From Pseudomonadota bacterium (GTDB taxonomy: Bacteria; Pseudomonadota; Gammaproteobacteria; Competibacterales; Competibacteraceae), in contig JAGTSD010000111.1 in NCBI GenBank assembly GCA_018262135.1, forward strand, positions 1 to 6,294: a DNA stretch of 6,294 bases, written 5' to 3'. Shown one piece after another: positions 1-6,294 of this stretch. The notes beneath the pieces are model-generated. The model was given only the letters and a program-made list of their open reading frames with translations. It had not been told where the DNA came from and made no database searches. How positions within the stretch are numbered: the stretch's first letter is position 1; every line of letters begins with the position of its first letter. A program made the translations under genes and the position numbers.

Positions 1-22
1 TCCAACATCCATCCCCTGCCCC

Positions 23-30
23 AGAGGAGA
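23..30 (+). promoter_or_regulatory. Shine-Dalgarno site of the binding-protein gene
   Basis: AGAGGAGA lies upstream of the ATG at 39, with the AGGAG core 9 bases from the start. It is the best ribosome binding site in the importer operon, which fits the need for more binding protein than permease or ATPase. The operon promoter must lie left of the window, because only 38 bases precede the gene. Confidence 0.8.
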
Positions 31-38
31 ATCCCCGC

Positions 39-836
39 ATGAAAACCCGTCTGATCGCGCTCACCGCCCTCGCCCTGTTCGGTCTGAATCTGTCGCCCGC
101 CTGGGCGGGCAAGTTGGAGCAGATCAAGAAGGACGGACTGCGGGTTTGCCTGGAGCCGGCCTACATGCCGTTCGAGATGACCAACAAGCGCGGGGAAATC
201 GTCGGCTTCGACCCCGACCTCGCCGCGCTGATGGCCAAGGACCTGGGCGCCGCCAAGCTGGAACTGGTCAGCACCGCCTGGGACGGCATCATCCCGGCGC
301 TGATTACCAACAAGTGCGACATCATCATGAGCGGCATGACCATCACCGACGAGCGCAAGCAGAAGGTGGACTTCGCCGACCCGTACATGCTGATCGGGCA
401 GACGGTGCTCCTGCGCAAGGATCTGGCCGACAAGGTCAAATCCTACAAAGACCTCAACAAGCCGCAGTACAAGGTGGCCTCCAAGCTGGGCACCACCGGC
501 GAAATCGCCTCCAAAAAACACATTCCCAAAGCCCAATACTTCTCCTACGAAACCGAGGCCGAAGGCGTGATGGAAGTGGTCAACGGCAAGGTGGACGCCT
601 TCGTTTACGACGCCCCCTACAACCTGGTCGCCAACGTCCAGCGTGGCGAGGGCAAGCTGGTGTTCCTGGACCAGCCCTTCACCGACGAACCGATTGGCTG
701 GGCCGTCGTCAAGGGCGATGCCGAATTCCTGAAGGCGCTCAATGGCTTCCTGGCCAAGATCAAGAAAGATGGAACCCACGACAAGCTGCACCAGAAATGG
801 TTTAAGAACACCGACTGGCTGAAAGACGTGCAGTAG
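39..836 (+). CDS. Polar amino acid ABC transporter, periplasmic substrate-binding protein (SBP family 3)
   Basis: This 265-residue protein is the periplasmic receptor of an ABC importer of the HisJ/GlnH/ArtJ type; it would capture a polar amino acid or related compound and deliver it to the permease encoded next. Residues 1-23 are a Sec signal peptide (K2 and R4, a hydrophobic core, cleavage after AWA at about residue 23). The mature part has the family 3 pattern: GFDPDLAALMAKDLG at 56-70, SGMTITDERKQKVDFADPY at 98-116 and VYDAPY at 189-194. By family analogy, R106 would bind the substrate carboxylate and D191 its amino group. Length and the C-terminal KWF motif (254-256) are normal for the family. 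The ATG start follows a strong ribosome binding site and gives a proper signal peptide. The permease gene starts 2 bp after the stop. The exact substrate cannot be read from the sequence. Confidence 0.95.
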   Translation: MKTRLIALTALALFGLNLSPAWAGKLEQIKKDGLRVCLEPAYMPFEMTNKRGEIVGFDPDLAALMAKDLGAAKLELVSTAWDGIIPALITNKCDIIMSGMTITDERKQKVDFADPYMLIGQTVLLRKDLADKVKSYKDLNKPQYKVASKLGTTGEIASKKHIPKAQYFSYETEAEGVMEVVNGKVDAFVYDAPYNLVANVQRGEGKLVFLDQPFTDEPIGWAVVKGDAEFLKALNGFLAKIKKDGTHDKLHQKWFKNTDWLKDVQ

Positions 837-838
837 CC

Positions 839-1801
839 ATGTCGCTCAAACGACATCCCGCCCAGTGGCCCTGGCATGGGCTGCTGGTCTTGATCCTGCT
901 GGGGCTGGCGATTGGTTTGTGGGTGGCGACCAAGCGGGTGAACTACGAGTGGCGCTGGGAGCGAGTGCCGCAATACTTCGCCTATCGGGCGGAAGCCCCG
1001 CAAGACACTCCCATCTCCGGTCAAGTGAGCGCGATTGCGCCCGAGGGCCGCTCCCACCGCCTCGTCATCACGCCGGAGGGCAGCGGCCCGCCGGTCACGG
1101 TCACGGTGGAACAAGCCCAGGTCGCGGTCGGCGCTACCGTCGCCGAGAACGATACGGTCGGCGTCAATTTCGAGTGGCGGGTCGGGCCGCTGACCCAGGG
1201 GCTGTGGGTCACGATCTGGATTTCCTTCGTCTCCGGCTTCGTCGGGCTGGTCATCGGCCTGATCACCGGCCTGTGCCGCATCTCGAAAAATCCGGCCCTG
1301 CGCGGTCTGGCGGTGCTCTACATCGAACTGATTCGCGGCACCCCGCTGCTGGTGCAGATCTTCATCTTCTACTTCTTCATCGGCACCGTGCTGAACCTGG
1401 ACCGGATCGTGGCCGGCATCGGCGCGCTGGCGCTGTTCGTCGGGGCCTACACCGCCGAGATTATCCGGGCCGGCATCCAGTCCATCCCCAAGGGCCAGAG
1501 CGAGGCGGCCCGCTCGCTGGGCATGAGCGCCGCCGAGACCATGATCCACATCGTGCTGCCGCAGGCGTTCAAACGGGTGTTGCCGCCGCTGGCCGGGCAG
1601 TTTATCAGTCTCATCAAGGATTCCTCGCTGGTGTCGGTGATCGCCATCACCGATCTGACCAAGAGCGGGCGGGAGATCATTACCGCCAGTTTCGCCACTT
1701 TCGAGATCTGGTTCACGGTGGCGATTCTCTATCTGCTGGTCACGTCGGTCTTGTCGCAACTGCTGTTCTGGCTGGAACGGAGGTTCGCCCGCAGTGATTA
1801 A
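839..1801 (+). CDS. Polar amino acid ABC transporter permease with N-terminal periplasmic insertion
   Basis: This is the inner-membrane permease (320 residues) of the His/Glu/Gln/Arg/opine class. The typical core begins near residue 115 ([14 protein letters not shown]) and has several hydrophobic helices (about 122-145, 157-182, 189-205, 262-275 and 288-312). The ATPase-docking EAA loop is at 222-241 ([20 protein letters not shown]). [11 protein letters not shown] at 163-173 is a family hallmark. Ahead of the core is an extra hydrophobic helix at about 14-30, then about 85 hydrophilic residues rich in beta-prone stretches, which should lie in the periplasm. This makes the protein roughly 100 residues longer than GlnP-type permeases (about 220). 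With only one permease gene present, a homodimer is likely. There is no clear ribosome binding site; the ATG two bases after the binding-protein stop suggests translational coupling. The 3' end overlaps the ATPase gene by 8 bp. Confidence 0.93.
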   Translation: MSLKRHPAQWPWHGLLVLILLGLAIGLWVATKRVNYEWRWERVPQYFAYRAEAPQDTPISGQVSAIAPEGRSHRLVITPEGSGPPVTVTVEQAQVAVGATVAENDTVGVNFEWRVGPLTQGLWVTIWISFVSGFVGLVIGLITGLCRISKNPALRGLAVLYIELIRGTPLLVQIFIFYFFIGTVLNLDRIVAGIGALALFVGAYTAEIIRAGIQSIPKGQSEAARSLGMSAAETMIHIVLPQAFKRVLPPLAGQFISLIKDSSLVSVIAITDLTKSGREIITASFATFEIWFTVAILYLLVTSVLSQLLFWLERRFARSD

Positions 1802-2528
1802 GGTCACGCATCTGATCAAGATCTTCGAGGGACGCGGCCAGGTGGTGCGGGCGGTGGACGATGTCTCCACCCAGGTCGCCAAGGGCGAGGTCGTGGTGAT
1901 CATCGGCCCGTCCGGCTCCGGCAAATCCACCTTTCTGCGCTGTCTGAACGGCTTGGAGGAGTTCAACGATGGGCAGGTCGTCATTGACGGCATCGACCTG
2001 ACCGAGAGCAAGACCAATCTCAACGCGGTGCGCCGCGAAGTCGGGATGGTGTTCCAGCACTTCAACCTGTTCCCGCACAAGACCGTGCTGGAGAACGTCA
2101 CCCTGGCCCAGCGGGTGGTGCGCAAGCGTAAGCCCGCCGAGGCCGCGGAAAGGGCGATGAAGCTGTTGACCAAGGTCGGCATCGCCGAGAAGGCGCAGGA
2201 ATATCCGTCCCGCCTGTCCGGCGGCCAGCAGCAGCGGGTCGCCATCGCCCGCGCCCTGGCGATGGACCCCAAGGTAATGCTGTTCGACGAGCCGACCAGC
2301 GCGCTGGACCCGGAGATGGTCGGCGAGGTGCTGGATGTGATGAAACAACTGGCGCGGGAAGGGATGACCATGGCGGTGGTGACCCACGAAATGGGCTTCG
2401 CCCGCGAGGTCGCCGACCGGGTGATGTTCATGGACGCGGGGCGGATTCTGGAGGACGCGCCGCCCGCTCAGTTCTTCACCGCACCCAAGGAACCCCGGGC
2501 GCAGACGTTTTTGAAGCAAGTGCTTTGA
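1794..2528 (+). CDS. Polar amino acid ABC transporter ATP-binding protein (GlnQ/HisP type)
   Basis: This is the cytoplasmic ATPase (244 residues) that powers the importer. All nucleotide-binding motifs are intact: Walker A GPSGSGKS at 38-45, Q-loop glutamine 88 ([10 protein letters not shown]), signature LSGGQQQ at 141-147, Walker B VMLFDEP at 161-167 with catalytic E166, D-loop SALD at 169-172, and switch H198. The length is normal for GlnQ/HisP proteins, and the C terminus ([18 protein letters not shown]) is typical of the group. The start is GTG at 1794, inside the last codons of the permease gene, with CGGAGG at 1778-1783 placed 10 bases ahead. The 8-bp overlap indicates translational coupling. 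The TetR-type gene starts 10 bp after the stop with no terminator between. Confidence 0.95.
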   Translation: MIKVTHLIKIFEGRGQVVRAVDDVSTQVAKGEVVVIIGPSGSGKSTFLRCLNGLEEFNDGQVVIDGIDLTESKTNLNAVRREVGMVFQHFNLFPHKTVLENVTLAQRVVRKRKPAEAAERAMKLLTKVGIAEKAQEYPSRLSGGQQQRVAIARALAMDPKVMLFDEPTSALDPEMVGEVLDVMKQLAREGMTMAVVTHEMGFAREVADRVMFMDAGRILEDAPPAQFFTAPKEPRAQTFLKQVL

Positions 2529-2538
2529 CGCGCGGACG

Positions 2539-3135
2539 ATGCGCTATTCGAGTACGCACAAGGAAGAGATTCGGAACAAGCTGCTGGCGAATAGCCGGGC
2601 GATTGCCAAGCGCGGCGGTTTCGAATCAACCGGCGTTGATGCGTTGATGAAAGCGATTGGACTGACGGGAGCGGCGTTCTACAACCACTTTCCATCCAAG
2701 CAAGCCCTCTTCCAGTCGTTGATCGAGGCCGAGATTGACCACAGCGCCGAGATGCTCGCCGGCGTTCAAAATGCATCGGATGATCCAGTCCTGCAATCGC
2801 TGCACCGCTACTTGAGCGCCTATCACGTTGACCACCCGGAACAGGGCTGCATGCTCCCGACGCTGGGGCCGGAGATCGCCCGCGCTACGCCGGAGGTCCG
2901 CAAGGCCGTGGAAAGCGGACTAAAGCGCATTCACCACTACCTGAGCGATCAGGTGGGCGAATCCGATGCGGCTTGGGCATTGATTGCGCAATGCGTCGGC
3001 GCATTGATCCTGGCGCGCTCGATGGAAAGCGACGAAGCCCGCCGGGATATTCTGCACGCCTGCCGTCGTACCGTGGACGACCTGTACCAGATTCGCAAGA
3101 ACCGGCCGAAAGCGCCTCCTTCAGTGGATTCCTGA
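2539..3135 (+). CDS. TetR/AcrR-family transcriptional regulator
   Basis: This 198-residue protein is a one-domain-plus-ligand-pocket repressor. The N-terminal DNA-binding domain spans about 8-55; the helix-turn-helix covers about 31-52 (TGVDALMKAIGLTGAAFYNHF, ending in FPSK), a strong TetR match. The C-terminal part (about 80-185) should form the ligand-binding and dimerisation helices. It contains GCMLPTLGPEIAR at 102-114, resembling the GCP-type segment in a TetR subgroup; C103 might be a redox- or electrophile-sensing residue, but that is inference. The gene starts 10 bp after the ATPase stop, has only a weak ribosome binding site (GCGGA) and no visible promoter, so it is probably expressed with the importer. 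It converges on the oxidoreductase gene across a 44-bp gap. The palindrome at 5569-5592, over the oxidoreductase promoter, is its likely operator; no copy was seen before its own gene or in the 38 bases before the importer. Confidence 0.93.
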   Translation: MRYSSTHKEEIRNKLLANSRAIAKRGGFESTGVDALMKAIGLTGAAFYNHFPSKQALFQSLIEAEIDHSAEMLAGVQNASDDPVLQSLHRYLSAYHVDHPEQGCMLPTLGPEIARATPEVRKAVESGLKRIHHYLSDQVGESDAAWALIAQCVGALILARSMESDEARRDILHACRRTVDDLYQIRKNRPKAPPSVDS

Positions 3136-3179
3136 CTTCACCCTCCACACCCTGTCGCGCGGATGGCCGTCAGAACCCG

Positions 3180-5468
3180 TTACGCCGACGCCGACGCCGG
3201 CAGGGGCAGCCGGCTGACCCGAACCGGAACGTACTTGTGATACGGCGTCTTGGAAAACGGGTCGCAGTGCTCGCGTGAGGTGAGCCGGTTGACCGCCGGC
3301 CCAATCGGCTCGCTCCCCTGGTAACGACTGCCGTAACCGTGGGGCAGAGTCACCATGCCGCGCCGGACCGTATCGTCAATTTCGACCACGACGCGGAGTT
3401 CGCCCCGGGCTGAACGGCAGTTTGCCGGATCACCGTTGGCGAGACCCAGTGCGGCGGCGTCCTCCGGGTGGATGCGCAGGGCACCGTGCTTGTCCACCTT
3501 GCGCCAGGCCGGATCGCGGAAAATCTGGTTGGCGTTGTAGCTGCGCCGCTCCCCGGCCATCAGCACGAACGGATAGTCCGCGCTCGGCGGCGACTCGGTC
3601 GGCAACGCGCGCAACTCGTCCAGCATTTCTGGAATCGCCAGGTGGATGCGGCGATCCGGATGCCCGACCAGGGACCAGGTGTCCGCGAACTCGTGCTGGC
3701 TGAGCACGATGCTGGAGCGACCGGCGAGAATCGCGTGGAACAGGGCGCTGCCCAGCGTCAGGCGATTGCCTTCATGCCCGGCGCGGCTGACGGCGGCATA
3801 GTGCTGCGTGGCGTACTGCACGGCCAGCGGCAGGAGCGGCGCCGCCGCCGCCGCGCTGTCGGGCAAGTTTCGCCCCAGCGTGCGATAGAGGATCGAGGCG
3901 GCATACGGTATCCAGGCCTTGTGGCTCGCCAGCGTGGCCGCCAGCGCCCCCAGGTAGGCGAGATGGGCCGAGACGTTCGGCTCCAGCCAGGCCACGAGCG
4001 CCAGCAGCGGAAAGCGCGTCGGTATGACCTCCATCTTCTCCAACAGCCGCGTGTAAATTTCTGGTTCGGGCAACGACTCGCCCAGCGGCTCGAACAAGGG
4101 ATGACGCAAGTGAAAGAAGTTGGTAGGGAACTCCAGATTGAACCCGGTTGCTTCCCATTTCTCGAATTGCGAGGCGGCGGGGAGGACATAGTGGGCCAGG
4201 TGGGCGGTTTCGGTCATCGCCACGTCCACGACCACCAGCAGCTCCAGGGACTGGAACGCGCGTTCGTAGGCATCCGTATCGGCATAGGTCAGGAGCGGAT
4301 TGGCGCTGTCCACAAACACCGCGCGCACCCGGTCCTCGCCCGGATGCAGGATTTCGTCAGGCAGGATGTTGGGCGGATAGATGCCGGCGATGGGGTGCAT
4401 ACCGTGATGGGCGGTCCGCTTGAGCGCCTTGCCTTTCCGTTTCTTTCTCTCGTCTGTGTGGCCCAGCAGCGGTAACAGATACGCATGGAGATTGTTGCCG
4501 CCCTGGCGACCGAAATTGCCGGTCACCAGATACAACAGCTTTTCCAGATAGCCGTTGAGCAGGGTGTGCAGCGTGTGCTGAATGCCGAGATCAATGCGCA
4601 CGCAGGCGCGGCGGGCGGCAGCAAAGCCGCGCGCCACTCGTTCCACGTCGGCCAGCGGCACATCGGCGCGCTGCGCATACTCGGCAACGGGGATCGCCAG
4701 CAGTTCCTTTTCCACCTCCTCGAAGCCGGCGCAGTGCTTGGACAGGAAAACGCGGTCGTGCAGACCTTCGCGCACGATGATCGCCAGCAGCGCGGCCATT
4801 AAATAGGCATCGGTTCCCGGCTTGAGTTGGAGATGAATATCGGCCTGTTGCGCGGTCTCGGAGCGGCGCGGATCAATGACCACCATCGTGCGCTGAGGAT
4901 CGTTCTTCAAATCGCGCAACACATCGCGCGCATTGGGAATGCCGTGCGACTGGTAGGGATTGCAGCCAATAAACAGCACGTAGTCGGCGTGCTCGACATC
5001 TTCGGTGGTGTGGCAGGTCTGGCGGCCAAACATGCGCCCGTTGAGCCAGAAGTCCCCGGTTTTCTCCTGCCCCAGCGCGTTGTAGGCATAGCGGCTGTGC
5101 ATGGCCGCAAGCAACTGACGGCTGTACGCCCCTCCCAGATGGTTGCCCTGGCCGCCGCCGCCGACAAAGGCGAAGGCGTCGCCGCCATGCGCTTTGCGGA
5201 TGGCCAACAGCCGGGCGGCAATGTCGGTCAGCGCCTCCTCCCAGCTCACCTGGACAAAACAGCCATCCGGCTGACGCTTGAGCGGATGCCGCAGGCGGTC
5301 GGCGTGGTTCTGGTAGTAATCGAGACGCGCGGCTTTGTTGCAGATATAGCCCCTGGAGCCGGGGTGAGCCTCGTCGCCCCGGATTTTCCTGAGGTGGCCA
5401 TCCTCCACCTCAATCGCAAGACCGCAGTTGCGGCTGCACAGAATGCAGGCCGTCTGATGAGTTGTCAT
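3180..5468 (-). CDS. Molybdopterin-dependent oxidoreductase, [4Fe-4S], cytoplasmic orphan (COG0243/BisC-like)
   Basis: This 762-residue enzyme belongs to the DMSO reductase/formate dehydrogenase superfamily, which binds a bis-MGD molybdenum (or tungsten) cofactor. A [4Fe-4S] motif CX2CX3CX27C uses C8, C11, C15 and C43; K45 matches the lysine that in formate dehydrogenase lies between cluster and pterin. Pterin-binding segments include HADYVLFIGCNPYQSHGIP at 160-178 and VIDPRRSETAQQADIHLQLKPGTDAYL at about 197-223. The C-terminal molydopterin-binding domain covers about 632-752 (AGERRSYNANQIFRDPAW; MVTLPHGYG). There is no twin-arginine or Sec signal, so it should be cytoplasmic. The region where formate dehydrogenases carry catalytic Cys or Sec (here about 130-140) has neither; C152 in RQTCH is nearby but seems too close to the HADYV strand. 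The substrate is unknown, and no FeS, flavin or membrane partner is next to it. The ATG start fits the family and has GCGAGG 9 bases ahead. Expression is probably TetR-controlled from the promoter at 5596-5624. Confidence 0.92.
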   Translation of the reverse strand: MTTHQTACILCSRNCGLAIEVEDGHLRKIRGDEAHPGSRGYICNKAARLDYYQNHADRLRHPLKRQPDGCFVQVSWEEALTDIAARLLAIRKAHGGDAFAFVGGGGQGNHLGGAYSRQLLAAMHSRYAYNALGQEKTGDFWLNGRMFGRQTCHTTEDVEHADYVLFIGCNPYQSHGIPNARDVLRDLKNDPQRTMVVIDPRRSETAQQADIHLQLKPGTDAYLMAALLAIIVREGLHDRVFLSKHCAGFEEVEKELLAIPVAEYAQRADVPLADVERVARGFAAARRACVRIDLGIQHTLHTLLNGYLEKLLYLVTGNFGRQGGNNLHAYLLPLLGHTDERKKRKGKALKRTAHHGMHPIAGIYPPNILPDEILHPGEDRVRAVFVDSANPLLTYADTDAYERAFQSLELLVVVDVAMTETAHLAHYVLPAASQFEKWEATGFNLEFPTNFFHLRHPLFEPLGESLPEPEIYTRLLEKMEVIPTRFPLLALVAWLEPNVSAHLAYLGALAATLASHKAWIPYAASILYRTLGRNLPDSAAAAAPLLPLAVQYATQHYAAVSRAGHEGNRLTLGSALFHAILAGRSSIVLSQHEFADTWSLVGHPDRRIHLAIPEMLDELRALPTESPPSADYPFVLMAGERRSYNANQIFRDPAWRKVDKHGALRIHPEDAAALGLANGDPANCRSARGELRVVVEIDDTVRRGMVTLPHGYGSRYQGSEPIGPAVNRLTSREHCDPFSKTPYHKYVPVRVSRLPLPASASA

Positions 5469-5533
5469 TCGATAAAGCCTCGCCTAAAAAACATCGTCAG
5501 GGACGTCGAACACGCCGCGCGCCACAGCTTCAT
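5465..5533 (-). CDS. Possible 22-codon leader peptide overlapping the oxidoreductase start
   Basis: On the minus strand an ATG at 5533-5531 opens a 22-codon frame (starting MKLWRAACS, ending RGFIE). Its TGA overlaps the oxidoreductase ATG as ATGA. A still smaller frame, ATG-AAC-GAC-TGA (5544-5533), ends in TGATG over this start. Both lie in the predicted leader of the oxidoreductase mRNA. No good ribosome binding site precedes either: AAGGAG at 5566-5561 is 16 bases before the first ATG. The overlaps could be chance, so translation is uncertain. If it is translated, the likely role is translational coupling to the enzyme gene. Confidence 0.25.
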   Translation of the reverse strand: MKLWRAACSTSLTMFFRRGFIE

Positions 5534-5568
5534 CAGTCGTTCATCTAACGAAGAGCTTTACTCCTTAA

Positions 5569-5592
5569 TTTAATGAACGAACGTTCAGTAAA
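5569..5592. promoter_or_regulatory. Probable TetR operator (24-bp inverted repeat)
   Basis: TGAACG (5574-5579) and CGTTCA (5582-5587) form perfect 6-bp arms around an AA spacer. The flanks extend the symmetry: TTTA at 5569-5572 pairs with TAAA at 5589-5592, with a single mismatch pair (A5573/G5588). In all, 10 of 11 positions per arm match. Length and symmetry are typical of TetR-family operators. The site starts 4 bases downstream of the minus-strand -10 element and covers the expected transcription start near 5589, so a bound dimer would block initiation. An isolated CGTTCA half-site also occurs at 5538-5543. That the TetR protein encoded at 2539-3135 binds here is inference from proximity. 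Confidence 0.75.
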
Positions 5593-5595
5593 AGA

Positions 5596-5624
5596 AGATT
5601 ATGCCACAGCTTGCCCATTGTCAA
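5596..5624 (-). promoter_or_regulatory. Sigma70-type promoter of the oxidoreductase gene
   Basis: Read on the minus strand, TTGACA (5624-5619) is a perfect -35 element, followed by a 17-bp spacer and TAATCT (5601-5596), a 4/6 match to TATAAT. An AT-rich stretch (TATATT) sits directly upstream of the -35. Transcription should begin near 5589, giving a leader of about 120 nt before the ATG at 5468. A promoter this close to consensus would be strong unless repressed, which fits the palindrome over its start site. Confidence 0.75.
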
Positions 5625-5765
5625 AATATACCTTGATAAGCCCGTACTCTTTGCCGGGTGACTGGTGAAAACCCTGAGTGGCCGATAACCCGACGCCCGG
5701 ATTATCATCACTGAGGCCTGCGATGCTGGCGAACCCCATTTTCACAACTGGAACCGAAATTCCCC
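5625..5765. other. Intergenic region upstream of the CHAD gene
   Basis: About 140 bases lie between the divergent oxidoreductase promoter and the CHAD start. I found no plus-strand pair of -35 and -10 elements with proper spacing. There is a short inverted repeat, GATAA (5684-5688) and TTATC (5702-5706), with 13 bases between, which could be chance. An ATG at 5723 with GAGG 6 bases ahead opens a 32-codon frame that overlaps the CHAD start out of frame (stop 5819-5821). The CHAD promoter is presumably here but cannot be placed. Confidence 0.4.
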
Positions 5766-6294
5766 GTGACCCCGAAACCCATCACCCCTATCAAGGCCAG
5801 CCCGGTTCAACTGGATGCTGACAGCAGGAGCGAGGACGCTTTCGTCGCCATCATCGGCGCGTGCCTGCGCCACGCCGAGGCCAACCGACCGGCAGTGCTG
5901 GATGGGCAAATGGAGGGCGTCCATCAGATGCGGGTGGCGTTCCGCCGACTGCGTTCCGGCCTCCGGATTTTCCGCCCGCTGATTCCCCGCGAGGTCAGCG
6001 CCGCGCGGGTGGAGGATATCCGCTGGCTGAACGGCTTCCTGGGACCGGCCCGCGACTGGGATGTGTTTCTGGAGGAAGGCATGGCGCCGATGCTGGCCCA
6101 CTTTCCGCGCAAACGCGGCCTGTCCCTGTTCCGAACCAAAGCCGAAACTATCCGTCAGACTCACTATCGCACGCTGCGCGAGGCCCTGGCCGATCCTCGC
6201 TACCAGCGACTGACGCAGGGACTGGCTGATTGGCTGGATGACCGCGCCTGGCGGGAGGCCCTGGACGACGAGCGGCGGGAGCGATTGGCGCGAC
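5766..6294 (+). CDS. CHAD-domain protein, 5' part (runs off the right edge)
   Basis: An open frame with no stop runs from GTG 5766 to the window edge (176 full codons). It encodes a CHAD (conserved histidine alpha-helical domain) protein; this family is known to bind polyphosphate and localise to polyphosphate granules, and often follows a CYTH triphosphatase domain. Visible hallmarks are CLRHAEANRPAVL at about 33-45 with H36, VHQMRVAFRRLRSGLRIF at 52-69 with H53, R56, R60, R61 and R63, and LGPARDWDVF at 92-101. The basic face formed by these residues is what contacts the polyanion in the family. No CYTH domain precedes the CHAD part, so this is a CHAD-first or stand-alone form; the C-terminal half is not visible. 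The start is uncertain: GTG 5766 has only a weak GGAA upstream, the frame is open back to a TGA at 5712-5714, and no ATG is available in it. The gene is divergent from the oxidoreductase gene. Confidence 0.85.
   Translation, partial: MTPKPITPIKASPVQLDADSRSEDAFVAIIGACLRHAEANRPAVLDGQMEGVHQMRVAFRRLRSGLRIFRPLIPREVSAARVEDIRWLNGFLGPARDWDVFLEEGMAPMLAHFPRKRGLSLFRTKAETIRQTHYRTLREALADPRYQRLTQGLADWLDDRAWREALDDERRERLAR

Noticed and set aside
617..2431. 604-codon open frame on the minus strand across the importer genes
   Set aside because: It lies antisense to three genes with full domain evidence; its translation is low-complexity, rich in R, D, Q and H, and shows no family motif. This is a GC-driven shadow of the real coding frames.
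3181..3198. GCCGAC-like triplet repeat at the 3' end of the oxidoreductase gene
   Set aside because: It only encodes the alanine/serine tail (ASASA) of the protein; it is too short to call a functional repeat.
3196..3214. GCCGGC-7 nt-GCCGGC hairpin as a terminator between the convergent genes
   Set aside because: It lies inside the last codons of the oxidoreductase gene, has no T-tract on either side, and such short GC palindromes are expected in GC-rich DNA. No convincing terminator was found in the 44-bp convergent gap either.
3468..4475. 335-codon plus-strand open frame inside the oxidoreductase gene
   Set aside because: It is antisense to clear molybdopterin-binding coding sequence, has no recognisable domain, and its composition (Q, R, G, H) is typical of a shadow frame.
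4827..5573. 248-codon plus-strand open frame over the oxidoreductase N terminus and promoter
   Set aside because: It is antisense to the [4Fe-4S] motif region and runs into the promoter/operator region; no domain or convincing ribosome binding site supports it.
5633..5661. TTGATA at 5633 as a -35 element for the CHAD gene
   Set aside because: No acceptable -10 hexamer is found 16-18 bases downstream, so the promoter call cannot be supported.

Overview
The window looks like chromosomal DNA of a GC-rich proteobacterium, most likely a gammaproteobacterium. This rests on base composition (roughly 60 percent GC by eye), tightly packed coding and the style of the proteins; no lineage-specific marker is present, so the assignment is tentative. 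No RNA genes, insertion sequences, CRISPR arrays or long repeats were seen.

Layout. Positions 39-2528 (+) hold a compact three-gene polar amino acid ABC importer: periplasmic binding protein, permease with an unusual N-terminal periplasmic insertion, and a GlnQ/HisP-type ATPase. The gap between the first two genes is 2 bp, and the second and third overlap by 8 bp. A TetR-family repressor gene (2539-3135, +) follows after only 10 bp and is probably in the same transcript. Converging on it is a 762-residue molybdopterin oxidoreductase (3180-5468, -) with a [4Fe-4S] motif, no export signal and no adjacent partner subunit. A divergent gene starts near 5766 (+) and runs off the right edge; it encodes a CHAD-domain protein (polyphosphate-associated family).

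The most informative non-coding stretch is 5469-5765, between the oxidoreductase and CHAD genes. On the minus strand it carries a near-consensus sigma70 promoter (TTGACA, 17 bp, TAATCT). A 24-bp near-perfect inverted repeat (TGAACG-AA-CGTTCA with matching flanks) lies immediately downstream, across the expected transcription start. This is the expected architecture for TetR repression of the oxidoreductase, and the TetR gene beyond that gene's 3' end is the obvious candidate regulator. The roughly 120-nt leader also holds a 22-codon open frame whose stop overlaps the oxidoreductase start codon (ATGA).

Working model (inference): the importer brings in a polar amino acid or similar compound. 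The co-transcribed TetR protein senses a ligand and releases the promoter of an orphan cytoplasmic molybdoenzyme whose substrate cannot be read from the sequence. The CHAD gene is probably an independent unit.
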